This document shows, piece by piece, positions 24,578-33,035 of a stretch of DNA of 64,000 nt. Position 1 is the stretch's first letter. Every line of letters begins with the position of its first letter. The DNA comes from Peribacillus simplex (GTDB taxonomy: Bacteria > Bacillota > Bacilli > Bacillales > DSM-1321), in assembly GCF_001542915.1 (NCBI RefSeq), contig NZ_LNNH01000010.1, positions 243,039 through 307,038 of the forward strand, written 5' to 3'. The position numbers and the translations under genes are program-made. The notes under the pieces are model-generated. The model made no database searches and had not been told where the DNA came from. It was given only the letters and a program-made list of their open reading frames with translations.

Positions 24578-26167
24578 TTATATGAGCTCTTTCATTTTCA
24601 AACAAAAGCGTAAAATAAACAGGTTTTCTGGATCATCAAGCTCCATATTGATCAGCTCTTTTATTTTTTGCAGTCGATATGTCATTGTTCTTCGATGTAT
24701 GAATAGCTTTTCAGCCGTACGAGATACATTTCCGTTCGTTTCCAGGAATACGATTAAGGTCTCCAATAGGATTCCATCGTTGTTTGCTAATGGCCTCAGT
24801 ACCTCTTCCGCATACTTAACTGCTAACGAATCACTGCTCAGTTTGATGAGAATTTCGTATATTCCGAGCTTGTCATACGCATAAACCTTTTCATCAGGTC
24901 GATATTTCAGACCTATTTCCATTATCTTTATTACCGATTTAATCCTATCATCAAAAGAATGCAAGTCTTGAAAAGGCCGACTTATGGAAATATGCATATC
25001 ACTTATTGAAGAATCTGACAGTTTCGATCGCAAAAATTCATTAAACTGAAATAGGGCATGCTGGTCGTTTATTGAATTTTGGACAAGTACAAAAAAATGC
25101 CCGGTTTTTTCAAATACGATATTTCGTTCGAACGGAAGGTCGTACGTTATCTCTTTTATTTTTTTTCGAATCAATACATTACCATCCATTACGTTCGAAG
25201 GATGAAAAGATGAGGACCCAAGGTTTGCTCTCGTGAAAAATAAGAGCGTATAAGACTTGGGGTCATTCGAAAAATTTTGATAATCGACGAGGAATTCTAT
25301 TTCTTCCAGATCCTTAATACGCTCCTTTTGCAATTCTAACTGCTCACTCATTACAATTTCAGAACATTTCCGGATTACCCCTTCTATGTTTTGTGGTTGG
25401 ATTTGTCTAAATTCAGGTTGATTTTTATAGGGTAGATGAAGTAAAGCGAATATATTATTCTTCGAAATAAGCGGAATGATCAATCGATTCCTTTGATTTG
25501 AAAATTGCACTCGTTTAAAAGGACAATGTTTTAATTCTTTCGACCATTCTTTTGACAGCTCTTTATACTTTGGATGTGTAGGTTTGGATAATAACAACTT
25601 GGAGTTTCTCCATCCATCTGGGGAAATATTTTTTGTGCAGTAAAGAAGCCCCCCTTCACAATTTTCTATATAGACTTGTGAATTCAGAATGTCTGATAAA
25701 CTTTCCAGGGCTTCTGATACTGTGGCATACTCCTCTTTTATAAACGGATGGAAGGGATTGAGTAGATCTTGGGTGACTTTTTTCTTTTCTTCATAAAGCT
25801 TTTCATATAAAGGAGTTAAAATATTTATGTATGAAACATTAATAGGGATTGATATTATCGGAAAAGAATGGGCATCCGCTAATTCGATCATTTCTTTTGG
25901 AAGTTGTTCAACAAACCGACCTACTTTAACGACGATACCTGACGCGTTTTTTTCTATTAATCCCTTTACTATTTCAGATTGTTTTTGATGATCATCTTTA
26001 ACCGAATAAAAAGTCGTCATCATCAGAACTCCTTCCGTGACCCAGCTGCCCACTTCCGGGACCTCCATAACCTCAATCGAAACGATTTCCCGTGTCATCC
26101 CCTTTTTTCCGGCAATGACTGTTCCAATCGATAGTTCCCCAATATTCAAAGCATCCGCGATTTTCAT
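24578..26167 (-). CDS. PucR family transcriptional regulator
   Basis: This 529-aa protein has an N-terminal PucR ligand domain (residues 1-~125, IADALNIGELSIGTVIAGKKG), a central GGDEF-like/linker part, and the C-terminal PucR helix-turn-helix (LETLIVFLETNGNVSRTAEKL then HRRTMTYRLQKIKEL). PucR regulators control nitrogen-heterocycle genes such as purine catabolism and usually activate. It is transcribed in the same direction as, and upstream of, the OPT/DUF917 operon, but a terminator separates them, so it likely controls that operon in trans. The start at 26167 follows AAAAGGGGGAGTACC. Confidence 0.88.
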   Translation of the reverse strand: MKIADALNIGELSIGTVIAGKKGMTREIVSIEVMEVPEVGSWVTEGVLMMTTFYSVKDDHQKQSEIVKGLIEKNASGIVVKVGRFVEQLPKEMIELADAHSFPIISIPINVSYINILTPLYEKLYEEKKKVTQDLLNPFHPFIKEEYATVSEALESLSDILNSQVYIENCEGGLLYCTKNISPDGWRNSKLLLSKPTHPKYKELSKEWSKELKHCPFKRVQFSNQRNRLIIPLISKNNIFALLHLPYKNQPEFRQIQPQNIEGVIRKCSEIVMSEQLELQKERIKDLEEIEFLVDYQNFSNDPKSYTLLFFTRANLGSSSFHPSNVMDGNVLIRKKIKEITYDLPFERNIVFEKTGHFFVLVQNSINDQHALFQFNEFLRSKLSDSSISDMHISISRPFQDLHSFDDRIKSVIKIMEIGLKYRPDEKVYAYDKLGIYEILIKLSSDSLAVKYAEEVLRPLANNDGILLETLIVFLETNGNVSRTAEKLFIHRRTMTYRLQKIKELINMELDDPENLFILRFCLKMKELI

Positions 26168-26375
26168 GGTACTCCCCCTTTTAAAATCTTAAAACTGATT
26201 TCATTATCGAAAAATCTTCTTTATAAGTTAACTGGATGTTGTTCTCCATCATTATGAGGTGCATGAAAACGCCAGCTTCACCCTTTAATCATTTGTGATC
26301 GGAGCGCAGGCTTCCCTGTAGCGTTATCTTAAACTTAGCTTAGTTAGTGACCTCAATGTCAGGCTAAGACTGCAT

Positions 26376-26416
26376 AAAAAACAAGAACTATGCCCCTAAC
26401 TCAAGGCATAGTTCTT
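26376..26416 (-). terminator. Terminator of the aspartase gene
   Basis: AAGAACTATGCC (26416-26405) pairs perfectly with GGCATAGTTCTT (26394-26383), followed by G and six U residues. Confidence 0.8.
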
Positions 26417-26446
26417 CGAAGAAACATCTCATTCTACACTTATTCC

Positions 26447-27874
26447 TTATTCCCGATCGAAAAGAGAAGCGCCCGCTATACCCGGCTTCGTCATTTCATA
26501 AGGGTTTAGGATCAAATCCAATTCTGCTTCGGTCAACACATCATACTGCAGGCAAAGCTCGCGAACGGATTTTCCTTTCAAGATCGCTTCACGCGCGATA
26601 CGTGAAACGACTTCATATCCTAGATGCGGATTGACGGCCGTGATCACGCCAACGCTTTTTTCGACATATTCTTTCAAGCGTTCCTCATTTGCTTCAATAC
26701 CTGCCAAGCAATAATCGGTGAATACGTTGAAGGCATTGTTCATGATGCTGATCGATTGCAATAAATTGAATACGAGTACAGGCTCCATTACGTTCAATTC
26801 CAATTGACCTGCTTCAGAGGCGAGGCAAATCGTATTATCGTTCCCAATTACTTGGAAAGCTACTTGGTTGATCAATTCAGGCATGACCGGATTCACTTTT
26901 CCAGGCATGATCGATGAACCTGGTTGACGTGCAGGAAGCGTGATTTCCCCTAATCCAGCTCTTGGTCCTGAAGCCATCAAACGTAAGTCGTTCGCGATTT
27001 TTGACATATTCATCATACATACTTTCAAGGCAGCCGATACTTCGGTATAAGCATCCGTGTTTTGTGTGCCATCCACTAAGTGTTCTGCACCAACAAGCGG
27101 CATTTCACTGATTTCAGCTAAATATTTCACGACGTTTTCGATATAACGCGGATCGGCATTCAAACCGGTTCCGACCGCTGTCGCTCCCATGTTCACTTCA
27201 TATAGATGCTGGCGTGATTGGCTGATTCTTTTTATATCCCGCTCCAGCACACGGCTATATGCCTCGAATTCTTGGCCGAGACGAATAGGCACGGCATCCT
27301 GAAGGTGAGTACGGCCCATTTTGATGACGTGATCGAATTGTTTCGCTTTCGCTTTAAAGACGGACCCCATCTTCGTCATCGTTTCCAGTAAACGCTCTAA
27401 TAATCGCAGTGTCGAAATATGAATGGCCGTCGGGAAGACGTCATTGGTCGACTGTGACATGTTGACGTGGCTGTTCGGACTGACTTTGCTATAGTCGCCT
27501 TTATCGTGCCCCATCAGTTCTATGGCCCGATTGGCAACGATTTCATTAATGTTCATATTCATCGATGTGCCGGCGCCGCCCTGAATTGGATCGACGATGA
27601 AATACTCATGCCAATTCCCTTCAATCACTTCATCAGAAGCCTTCACGATACTATTCCCTATACCCTCATACAAACGCTTTGTGTCCATGTTGGCTAACGC
27701 CGCCGCTTTCTTTATCATCGCCAATGCACGAATCATCTCTTCATTGACTTTGTATCCGGTAATCGGAAAATTTTCTACAGCGCGTAAAGTCTGAATTCCA
27801 TAGTACACATTTGCCGGAATTGCCTTTTCACCAAGAAAGTCTTTCTCAATACGGATTGCTTTCTCATCTATCAT
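26447..27874 (-). CDS. Aspartate ammonia-lyase (aspartase)
   Basis: This 475-aa enzyme deaminates L-aspartate to fumarate. The superfamily signature GSSIMPGKVNP lies near residue 315, with MGRTHLQDAVP near 190 and SQSTNDVFPTA near 140. The ATG at 27874 has GGGGGA eight bases upstream and gives exactly the length of B. subtilis aspartase; the open frame continues another 49 codons upstream without a usable ribosome site. Normally aspartase is paired with asparaginase in an ans operon; here it stands alone with its own terminator. It links amino-acid nitrogen to the TCA cycle. Confidence 0.93.
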   Translation of the reverse strand: MIDEKAIRIEKDFLGEKAIPANVYYGIQTLRAVENFPITGYKVNEEMIRALAMIKKAAALANMDTKRLYEGIGNSIVKASDEVIEGNWHEYFIVDPIQGGAGTSMNMNINEIVANRAIELMGHDKGDYSKVSPNSHVNMSQSTNDVFPTAIHISTLRLLERLLETMTKMGSVFKAKAKQFDHVIKMGRTHLQDAVPIRLGQEFEAYSRVLERDIKRISQSRQHLYEVNMGATAVGTGLNADPRYIENVVKYLAEISEMPLVGAEHLVDGTQNTDAYTEVSAALKVCMMNMSKIANDLRLMASGPRAGLGEITLPARQPGSSIMPGKVNPVMPELINQVAFQVIGNDNTICLASEAGQLELNVMEPVLVFNLLQSISIMNNAFNVFTDYCLAGIEANEERLKEYVEKSVGVITAVNPHLGYEVVSRIAREAILKGKSVRELCLQYDVLTEAELDLILNPYEMTKPGIAGASLFDRE

Positions 27875-28587
27875 TCCTTGATCCCCCATGTTTTTAAAAA
27901 GTAATTTTTTCAATTTGTGCATCACATCAGTTTTGGAACGGTTGGCTCCATCGTCATCTAACCTGGGACGAGCCTTATTTTCTTTCGCTCCCGCTCCCCT
28001 ACCATCCTGTAGTTTGGACAACAGATATGCAACACTCCCCTAACTCCATACATTTCTCAAAAATGTTTTCCAAGGAATACTATAACACCCCATCATTCTC
28101 TTTCAAATCGATCTTTTTCATTGATCAGAAAGCAAGGAATCTTGGCTCCGTTATTGGGGTGAACCTTAACCAATCCAGTCCCACGGAAGGTACGTAACGC
28201 AACTTCCTCATTCTTAGAGAAATGGACAATCTAATTATACTAGATTTTATAATTTTATATAGGAATAATATTTAAGTGGTTTTTTTCTCCCATTATCCTT
28301 GGATGATACACTCATCTTTTCGCGAAAACGGCATCGGGAAATACGGATAAATGGAGTATTTTTTCATTCCACCCACTGAATTGGCTGATTTCCATTAGAA
28401 TATCTTCCTACAACTTCATTGTTTTGTCCAGTATAATAAAACGCTTCCAAGCAAGAAATCCGCCTTCCTTGTTTGAACAGGCTGAAATATGACAGGTTTG
28501 ACGATCGATCGCCATCATTAAAAGATATCGGTTATTGACGTCCTTCCTGGATACATTAAACTATACATAGAATCTATTTTGCCTGGA
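27875..28587. other. Intergenic region between aspartase and rpiR-like gene
   Basis: About 700 bp without a convincing gene. A TATAAT on the minus strand around 28230-28240 could serve aspartase. On the plus strand TATAAT (28432-28437) and TTGACG (28537-28542) are possible parts of promoters for the downstream regulator, neither with a full partner hexamer. No repeats or hairpins of note were seen. Confidence 0.35.
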
Positions 28588-29442
28588 ATGGGTGGTCATT
28601 TGGAATATTTAGCAGAAAACCTCATATATGGAATCGAATGCAGCATGAGTAAATTCACCAAGACGGAAGAAGAATTAGCCAACTATATTCTGCAGCGCCC
28701 TGAGGAAGTGAGTCAGTTAACCATTAGTCAAATCGCCAAAAAACTGCATATTTCGCCGGCAACGATCACTCGTTTCTGCCAGAAATTAGCTTTTTCCGGT
28801 TTCAATGAGTTTAAGCATGAGTTAAAACGCTTCGTCGACCTTCGCAATTCGCCGATACATATGAAGGATCTCAAGCAGGTCGATTATTTCGCGAAATTAT
28901 ATCAAGATCACATGAGCATCATCGATGATACCTTTCATATCACTTCTTATGAGGATATCGAAAAAGCGGTCTCTTTCCTTACGAATGCAAAAAGGATACA
29001 TGTCTACGGAATTGGCAGCTCAGGTATAGCCGCTCATGAGTTCAAATCGAAGTTTTTCAGGATCGGCCTGTCTGTAGAAGCGATAACGGACCCCCATCAG
29101 TCGATGATGGATGCCGCTTTAAGCAACCAGGAAAGTGTTGTCATCGGCATTTCCATTAGCGGTGCGACAAAAGAGGTCATCCGCGCGATGAAAATCGCCA
29201 AGAAGCAAGGCGCCCTGATCTTGGTTTTCACAGGCAATAAGAATTCCGAGCTCTCACGGTTAAGTGACCTATCGTTATTGGTCACAAGCAAAAACAGCAT
29301 GCATATGGGGCAGAACATCTCTCCCTTGCTGCCGCTCCTATTGCTTTTCGATTTACTTTATACCGAGTTGGTTTCAAAGGATTATAAAAACAGGATCGGC
29401 ATCAGGGAAAAAACCTTGCAGGCATTAACGGACACCCACTGA
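28588..29442 (+). CDS. MurR/RpiR family transcriptional regulator
   Basis: The protein is about 284 aa: an N-terminal RpiR helix-turn-helix (residues ~15-90: FTKTEEELANYIL, TISQIAKKLHISPATITRFCQKL) followed by a SIS sugar-phosphate-binding domain (~115-250: RIHVYGIGSSGIAAHEF, VVIGISISGATKEV). Such regulators respond to phosphosugars. The start is uncertain among TTG 28579, ATG 28588 and TTG 28600, because no strong ribosome site is present. It is monocistronic with its own terminator. No sugar genes adjoin it; the PTS-nanE pair 11 kb away is a plausible target, which is speculation. Confidence 0.85.
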   Translation: MGGHLEYLAENLIYGIECSMSKFTKTEEELANYILQRPEEVSQLTISQIAKKLHISPATITRFCQKLAFSGFNEFKHELKRFVDLRNSPIHMKDLKQVDYFAKLYQDHMSIIDDTFHITSYEDIEKAVSFLTNAKRIHVYGIGSSGIAAHEFKSKFFRIGLSVEAITDPHQSMMDAALSNQESVVIGISISGATKEVIRAMKIAKKQGALILVFTGNKNSELSRLSDLSLLVTSKNSMHMGQNISPLLPLLLLFDLLYTELVSKDYKNRIGIREKTLQALTDTH

Positions 29443-29462
29443 ATCTTACTTCCCTCCAAATA

Positions 29463-29506
29463 ACGAAGACCACCCTTCCCAAACAGGGACGGTGGCCTTC
29501 GTTTCA
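29463..29506 (+). terminator. Terminator of the rpiR-like gene
   Basis: ACGAAG.CCACC..CCC pairs with GGG..GGTGG.CTTCGT around AAACA and is followed by TTTCATT. It may also stop transcription from the converging TOMM operon. Confidence 0.7.
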
Positions 29507-29511
29507 TTCGT

Positions 29512-31068
29512 TTAGCTATGCAGTCCCCCCTTAAGCCATGGGCGATTGCGGTACGCTCCGATCGGGATTTGGATCAGGGATGTTTTCCCTTGAGATCCGC
29601 CCATCTTATAAAGCTCATCACACATATTGACGTCGAACCCCAGCAGCGGATGCCCATTCATTCCGAGGGCAGATGCCGCCAACAATATTCGTTGCACGAG
29701 CATCCCCGCCTCCATTTGCTGGATCCGGTATCCCCTGTATCCAAGCTGAGACTTGAAGTACGTCCGATCACCCGCCACATGGATGCAGATCGGGACTTGC
29801 TGAAAATTCAAGACATCGAGGGACATTCCGCACTGCAATCGAGCCCGATGATCTCCTGGCCTTATCAGCCTCAATGAATGTGTCGTCCTTTCATACAGGT
29901 AGGCACCATCCTCCATATCTTCTACATTATATAAGCTTGCATAGATGGTTACGCGATGCTCATTGTCTTCATCCAGGTCATTTTGATAGGTGAACGCGGC
30001 TGTTGCCTCTTGAAGGAGAAGGGCGAGCCGCTCTTGACTTACCTTTTCTAAAATGAAGTCCATTTCCGGGGAAAAGCGCTTTTTGCAAACCGATGCCAAA
30101 TCATAGGACATTCTCTTCACGATAGGCAGGGCGATTACATGTCCCTCGCATTCCCCTTGTTCCCTGGCTTCAACAGGCCGAATCATTTGACTGGATTCGA
30201 TCATCGATGCTCCATTCATATTCGTTAACAACGGGAAATCCCTGACCACAAGCGATCGAACATAGTGTTCCGGCCGGATAAGGGGCAATTCCAGACACAA
30301 ATCGGTCGCAGTGGCATCCTCCCCTGTATCCTCATCCTTCTCCAGTTTTATTGGTTCCTTCGATAAGGCAATCATCGCATAGGCGCTTTCTTCCTCCTCC
30401 GATAGTCCAAGAAGATGATTGATGGCACGATCCAGGAATTGAAAGCACACCCTCGTCTTCATGCCGAACCGTTTTGCCACTTCCAGCAGTTGTCCGATAA
30501 GCACGCCAGCATCAAGACCTTGCAGCCGATATGAGAAATTATTATATTTATAAAAATTTTTCCAGAACATCGTCGATACAAATACGGCGCCAAAACAAGC
30601 GGATGCATTGAAGCGGTCACCTAGGGCCTTGATTAAATATGAATCAAAATTCCCTTCCCGCAACAGCACCAATCGATGGTGGGCTGCATCATAATGGTAC
30701 ACGCCGTCCGGGAATTCCTCCGTCTTCAAGTATACGTACAGCTCACTTGGATACAGCGCTCCCCCTGATGGGGGGAAGCGCCGGAATGACTGCATCAGGT
30801 CATCGGGATCCGAGGCTCTCTGCGCTTGGCTGATTTGGGTAAGACCATAGGCATACCAAAGAAAATGGCCGATTACGCTTCCGTCAGGCTTCGAAAACCT
30901 GGCGGATCCATCCAGTGCAAGCGGAACCTCCAGCGACAATGGGAACTGTGGCAAGTCACGGTAAAGCTTGAACGTAAGCGGTGCATCATCCCAATCCACT
31001 TCCCAATCAGGCGGACTTGCCTTTTCAATGTCAAAATGCAAATTATGAAGAAATGTCTCTAAACTCAT
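29512..31068 (-). CDS. SagB/ThcOx-type dehydrogenase of a TOMM cluster
   Basis: This 518-aa protein is built of two nitroreductase-like halves. The first (residues ~40-260) has RRFPPSGGALYPSELYVY and YRLQGLDAGVLIGQLLEVA, the SagB signatures. The second (~300-510) has the parallel segment GYRGYRIQQMEAGMLVQRIL. In TOMM biosynthesis the FMN-dependent SagB enzyme oxidises thiazolines/oxazolines to thiazoles/oxazoles. The gene starts with AGGAGG before ATG, 23 bp after the cyclodehydratase. It is the last gene of the cluster and intact. Confidence 0.88.
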   Translation of the reverse strand: MSLETFLHNLHFDIEKASPPDWEVDWDDAPLTFKLYRDLPQFPLSLEVPLALDGSARFSKPDGSVIGHFLWYAYGLTQISQAQRASDPDDLMQSFRRFPPSGGALYPSELYVYLKTEEFPDGVYHYDAAHHRLVLLREGNFDSYLIKALGDRFNASACFGAVFVSTMFWKNFYKYNNFSYRLQGLDAGVLIGQLLEVAKRFGMKTRVCFQFLDRAINHLLGLSEEEESAYAMIALSKEPIKLEKDEDTGEDATATDLCLELPLIRPEHYVRSLVVRDFPLLTNMNGASMIESSQMIRPVEAREQGECEGHVIALPIVKRMSYDLASVCKKRFSPEMDFILEKVSQERLALLLQEATAAFTYQNDLDEDNEHRVTIYASLYNVEDMEDGAYLYERTTHSLRLIRPGDHRARLQCGMSLDVLNFQQVPICIHVAGDRTYFKSQLGYRGYRIQQMEAGMLVQRILLAASALGMNGHPLLGFDVNMCDELYKMGGSQGKTSLIQIPIGAYRNRPWLKGGLHS

Positions 31069-31091
31069 CCCCCTACCTCCTTAATCCACCT

Positions 31092-33035
31092 TTATGGAAA
31101 CGGATGCGGATGCGGGTTGAGCTGTTCGAATGCAAGCGGCCGTTTTACATATCCAAGTTCCATTGGTACCCTGAGTACCCGCTCAAGTCCTGTCACCCGT
31201 GTAAGATGATGGCCGAATGTCATCGGCAGCATTCCCGGAATCAGCACTTTGACGCAATGTAATCCATTACGCTCGATTTCAGGCGTCGTCTGATCCACCA
31301 CGATCACCTCGAGCTTCAAGCGGCGAAACTCCTCAAGAATAGTTTGCAGTTCATCAGTCAAGTCCTGATGTTTCTCGATTTCCCCGAATTCTTCAGCAAA
31401 CGTCCGCAAGGGGCGTTCCGGTTTCAATAAAAAATCCAGTCGTGCCTCCGATTGCGGCAAACCGTACAGGATGCCATGATCATCCATTTTCCGTACAAGG
31501 GAGGAGTCCTGGAACATTTTCTCGATTTCCTCCTTGTCTTCCTCCAACTTCTCGTCAAGGGTCAGCATCATGCCCGCCAACTCGAAAACCGCGCTTTTCA
31601 CCGCCCGGACCGGGTCAAGATGGGCCCCGGCCGCACATATGAGATTCAATCCTTTTTCTTTCCTGTTTTTCGCCAGTGCCCATACACTCGGAATACCGTG
31701 TTCCATCGTCGAATTGAACAGCTGGATATCATATCCGGCGGCTGCCTTTGCCCTGTCTATCATCAATTCCAGCTCTTTATCATTGGCCGAATAGGGGTCG
31801 ATCCGGTTAAGAGGAAGCTGTGCATACCATGTCATCAGAAACGAATCACGTTCCGCCACTTCCATGATTCCGTAGAAAATGGCCTCCTCCAAACTGCCGC
31901 CAAGAGCGCACCCATTGGAGGTTTCATAGACAAACCCGTTTCCACAGCCCAAGCTGTAATAGGAGAGCAGCTCAGGAACCAAAATCGGCCGCTCCTGCAT
32001 GAACGAATATCCCCATACCCAATCTATCGAGCGGTCAGGATCGAACGGTTGAAACGGAAAATCTGGCTGTGCATAATTCTTCTCTGCGTGAACGCCTATC
32101 TTGATTGGATCAAGCGCTTGATCTTTCAGGTTGTTGTAGCTGTCATGCACCACGGTCCTCTTGCCGCGCGGCTCCATTCCGCAATACCTCTCAAGTCCCT
32201 CCAATATGGCCGTCATCTCGCTTGCTGCATAGGAAAGCGTCCGCCCAGCCGTCCCCTCATCGCCTATGAACAAAGGCAAATTAACACTGACATCGGCAAA
32301 TGGCGGAATGAGGTCTATCATTTTACTATTGAGGAAACCCGTGCGAGTGTCCAAATAATCCCTGGCCAAAACTTTACCCAGGTCCTCCATTGAACGGGTA
32401 CGGTAACTGCCGGGGCTGATTTTCGGGCTTGGCTGCAAGGATATCCTTGCCCGATTCATCGAGTCATCGGGCAATTGACTGCAAACCGGACACAATGGAT
32501 CAGGTAAAAATGAATGCCACGACCCATTAAGTGTTTTCAGATGGATGAATGCCACCCGCCCCTCAGAACGGGGCTGATCGCCGCCCATCGCCTTCCTTAC
32601 TTCCTCCCCAATCAAATGAGACATCTGCAACAGACCTGAGCGCGACGCTGCGGCATCCCGCCCGATCCCGCCATTTTCCAGGAGCTGCTTTTTGATGCCC
32701 CACATTTCCTTTCGGTCACGCCCGGCCATGAGCTGCCTCAGGTCGGCACATTGGGAGCAGCCGGGTATGCCCGCTCGCACCAGCGGGCCGACCACACCTT
32801 CTCCAAATGATACGAACCCTCTCAGCCAAGGAATGTTTTGTGACCTTGCCAGCTCTTCCGCCTTCAAATGGACGGCGGGATCCCAGGCATCCTGCAGCAC
32901 CAGGAGCAAAGCGGTGTCCTTAGGAATTCCTGCCGTGAAATCGGATAGGCGATGGACCTGATATGTGCCGGATAAGTCCCGATGAATCTGGTCGGCCAAT
33001 ACGCCTTCCCCGACAACCGATACGTCAGCTTTCAC
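31092..33035 (-). CDS. Fused TOMM cyclodehydratase (E1-like/YcaO)
   Basis: This 647-aa protein has an N-terminal part (1-~215) with a ThiF/E1-like fold and paired CxxC motifs (CSQC, CPVC) for structural zinc. Its C-terminal YcaO domain (~230-647) has ATP-site residues in SEMTAILEGLERYCG and EAIFYGIMEVAERDSF. The chain ends in the Pro-rich tail LNPHPHPFP, the PxPxP-type C-terminus that reaches into the active site of azoline-forming YcaO enzymes. It should cyclise Cys (and Ser/Thr) residues of the precursor at ATP cost. The GTG start overlaps the upstream gene by 4 bp (GTGA). Confidence 0.92.
   Translation of the reverse strand: MKADVSVVGEGVLADQIHRDLSGTYQVHRLSDFTAGIPKDTALLLVLQDAWDPAVHLKAEELARSQNIPWLRGFVSFGEGVVGPLVRAGIPGCSQCADLRQLMAGRDRKEMWGIKKQLLENGGIGRDAAASRSGLLQMSHLIGEEVRKAMGGDQPRSEGRVAFIHLKTLNGSWHSFLPDPLCPVCSQLPDDSMNRARISLQPSPKISPGSYRTRSMEDLGKVLARDYLDTRTGFLNSKMIDLIPPFADVSVNLPLFIGDEGTAGRTLSYAASEMTAILEGLERYCGMEPRGKRTVVHDSYNNLKDQALDPIKIGVHAEKNYAQPDFPFQPFDPDRSIDWVWGYSFMQERPILVPELLSYYSLGCGNGFVYETSNGCALGGSLEEAIFYGIMEVAERDSFLMTWYAQLPLNRIDPYSANDKELELMIDRAKAAAGYDIQLFNSTMEHGIPSVWALAKNRKEKGLNLICAAGAHLDPVRAVKSAVFELAGMMLTLDEKLEEDKEEIEKMFQDSSLVRKMDDHGILYGLPQSEARLDFLLKPERPLRTFAEEFGEIEKHQDLTDELQTILEEFRRLKLEVIVVDQTTPEIERNGLHCVKVLIPGMLPMTFGHHLTRVTGLERVLRVPMELGYVKRPLAFEQLNPHPHPFP

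Noticed and set aside
27875..28021. N-terminal extension of aspartase by 49 codons
   Set aside because: No ribosome site upstream; the internal ATG at 27874 has GGGGGA at good spacing and gives the normal family length.
31452..32393. 313-codon plus-strand frame inside the YcaO gene
   Set aside because: Antisense shadow of a clearly conserved gene on the minus strand.
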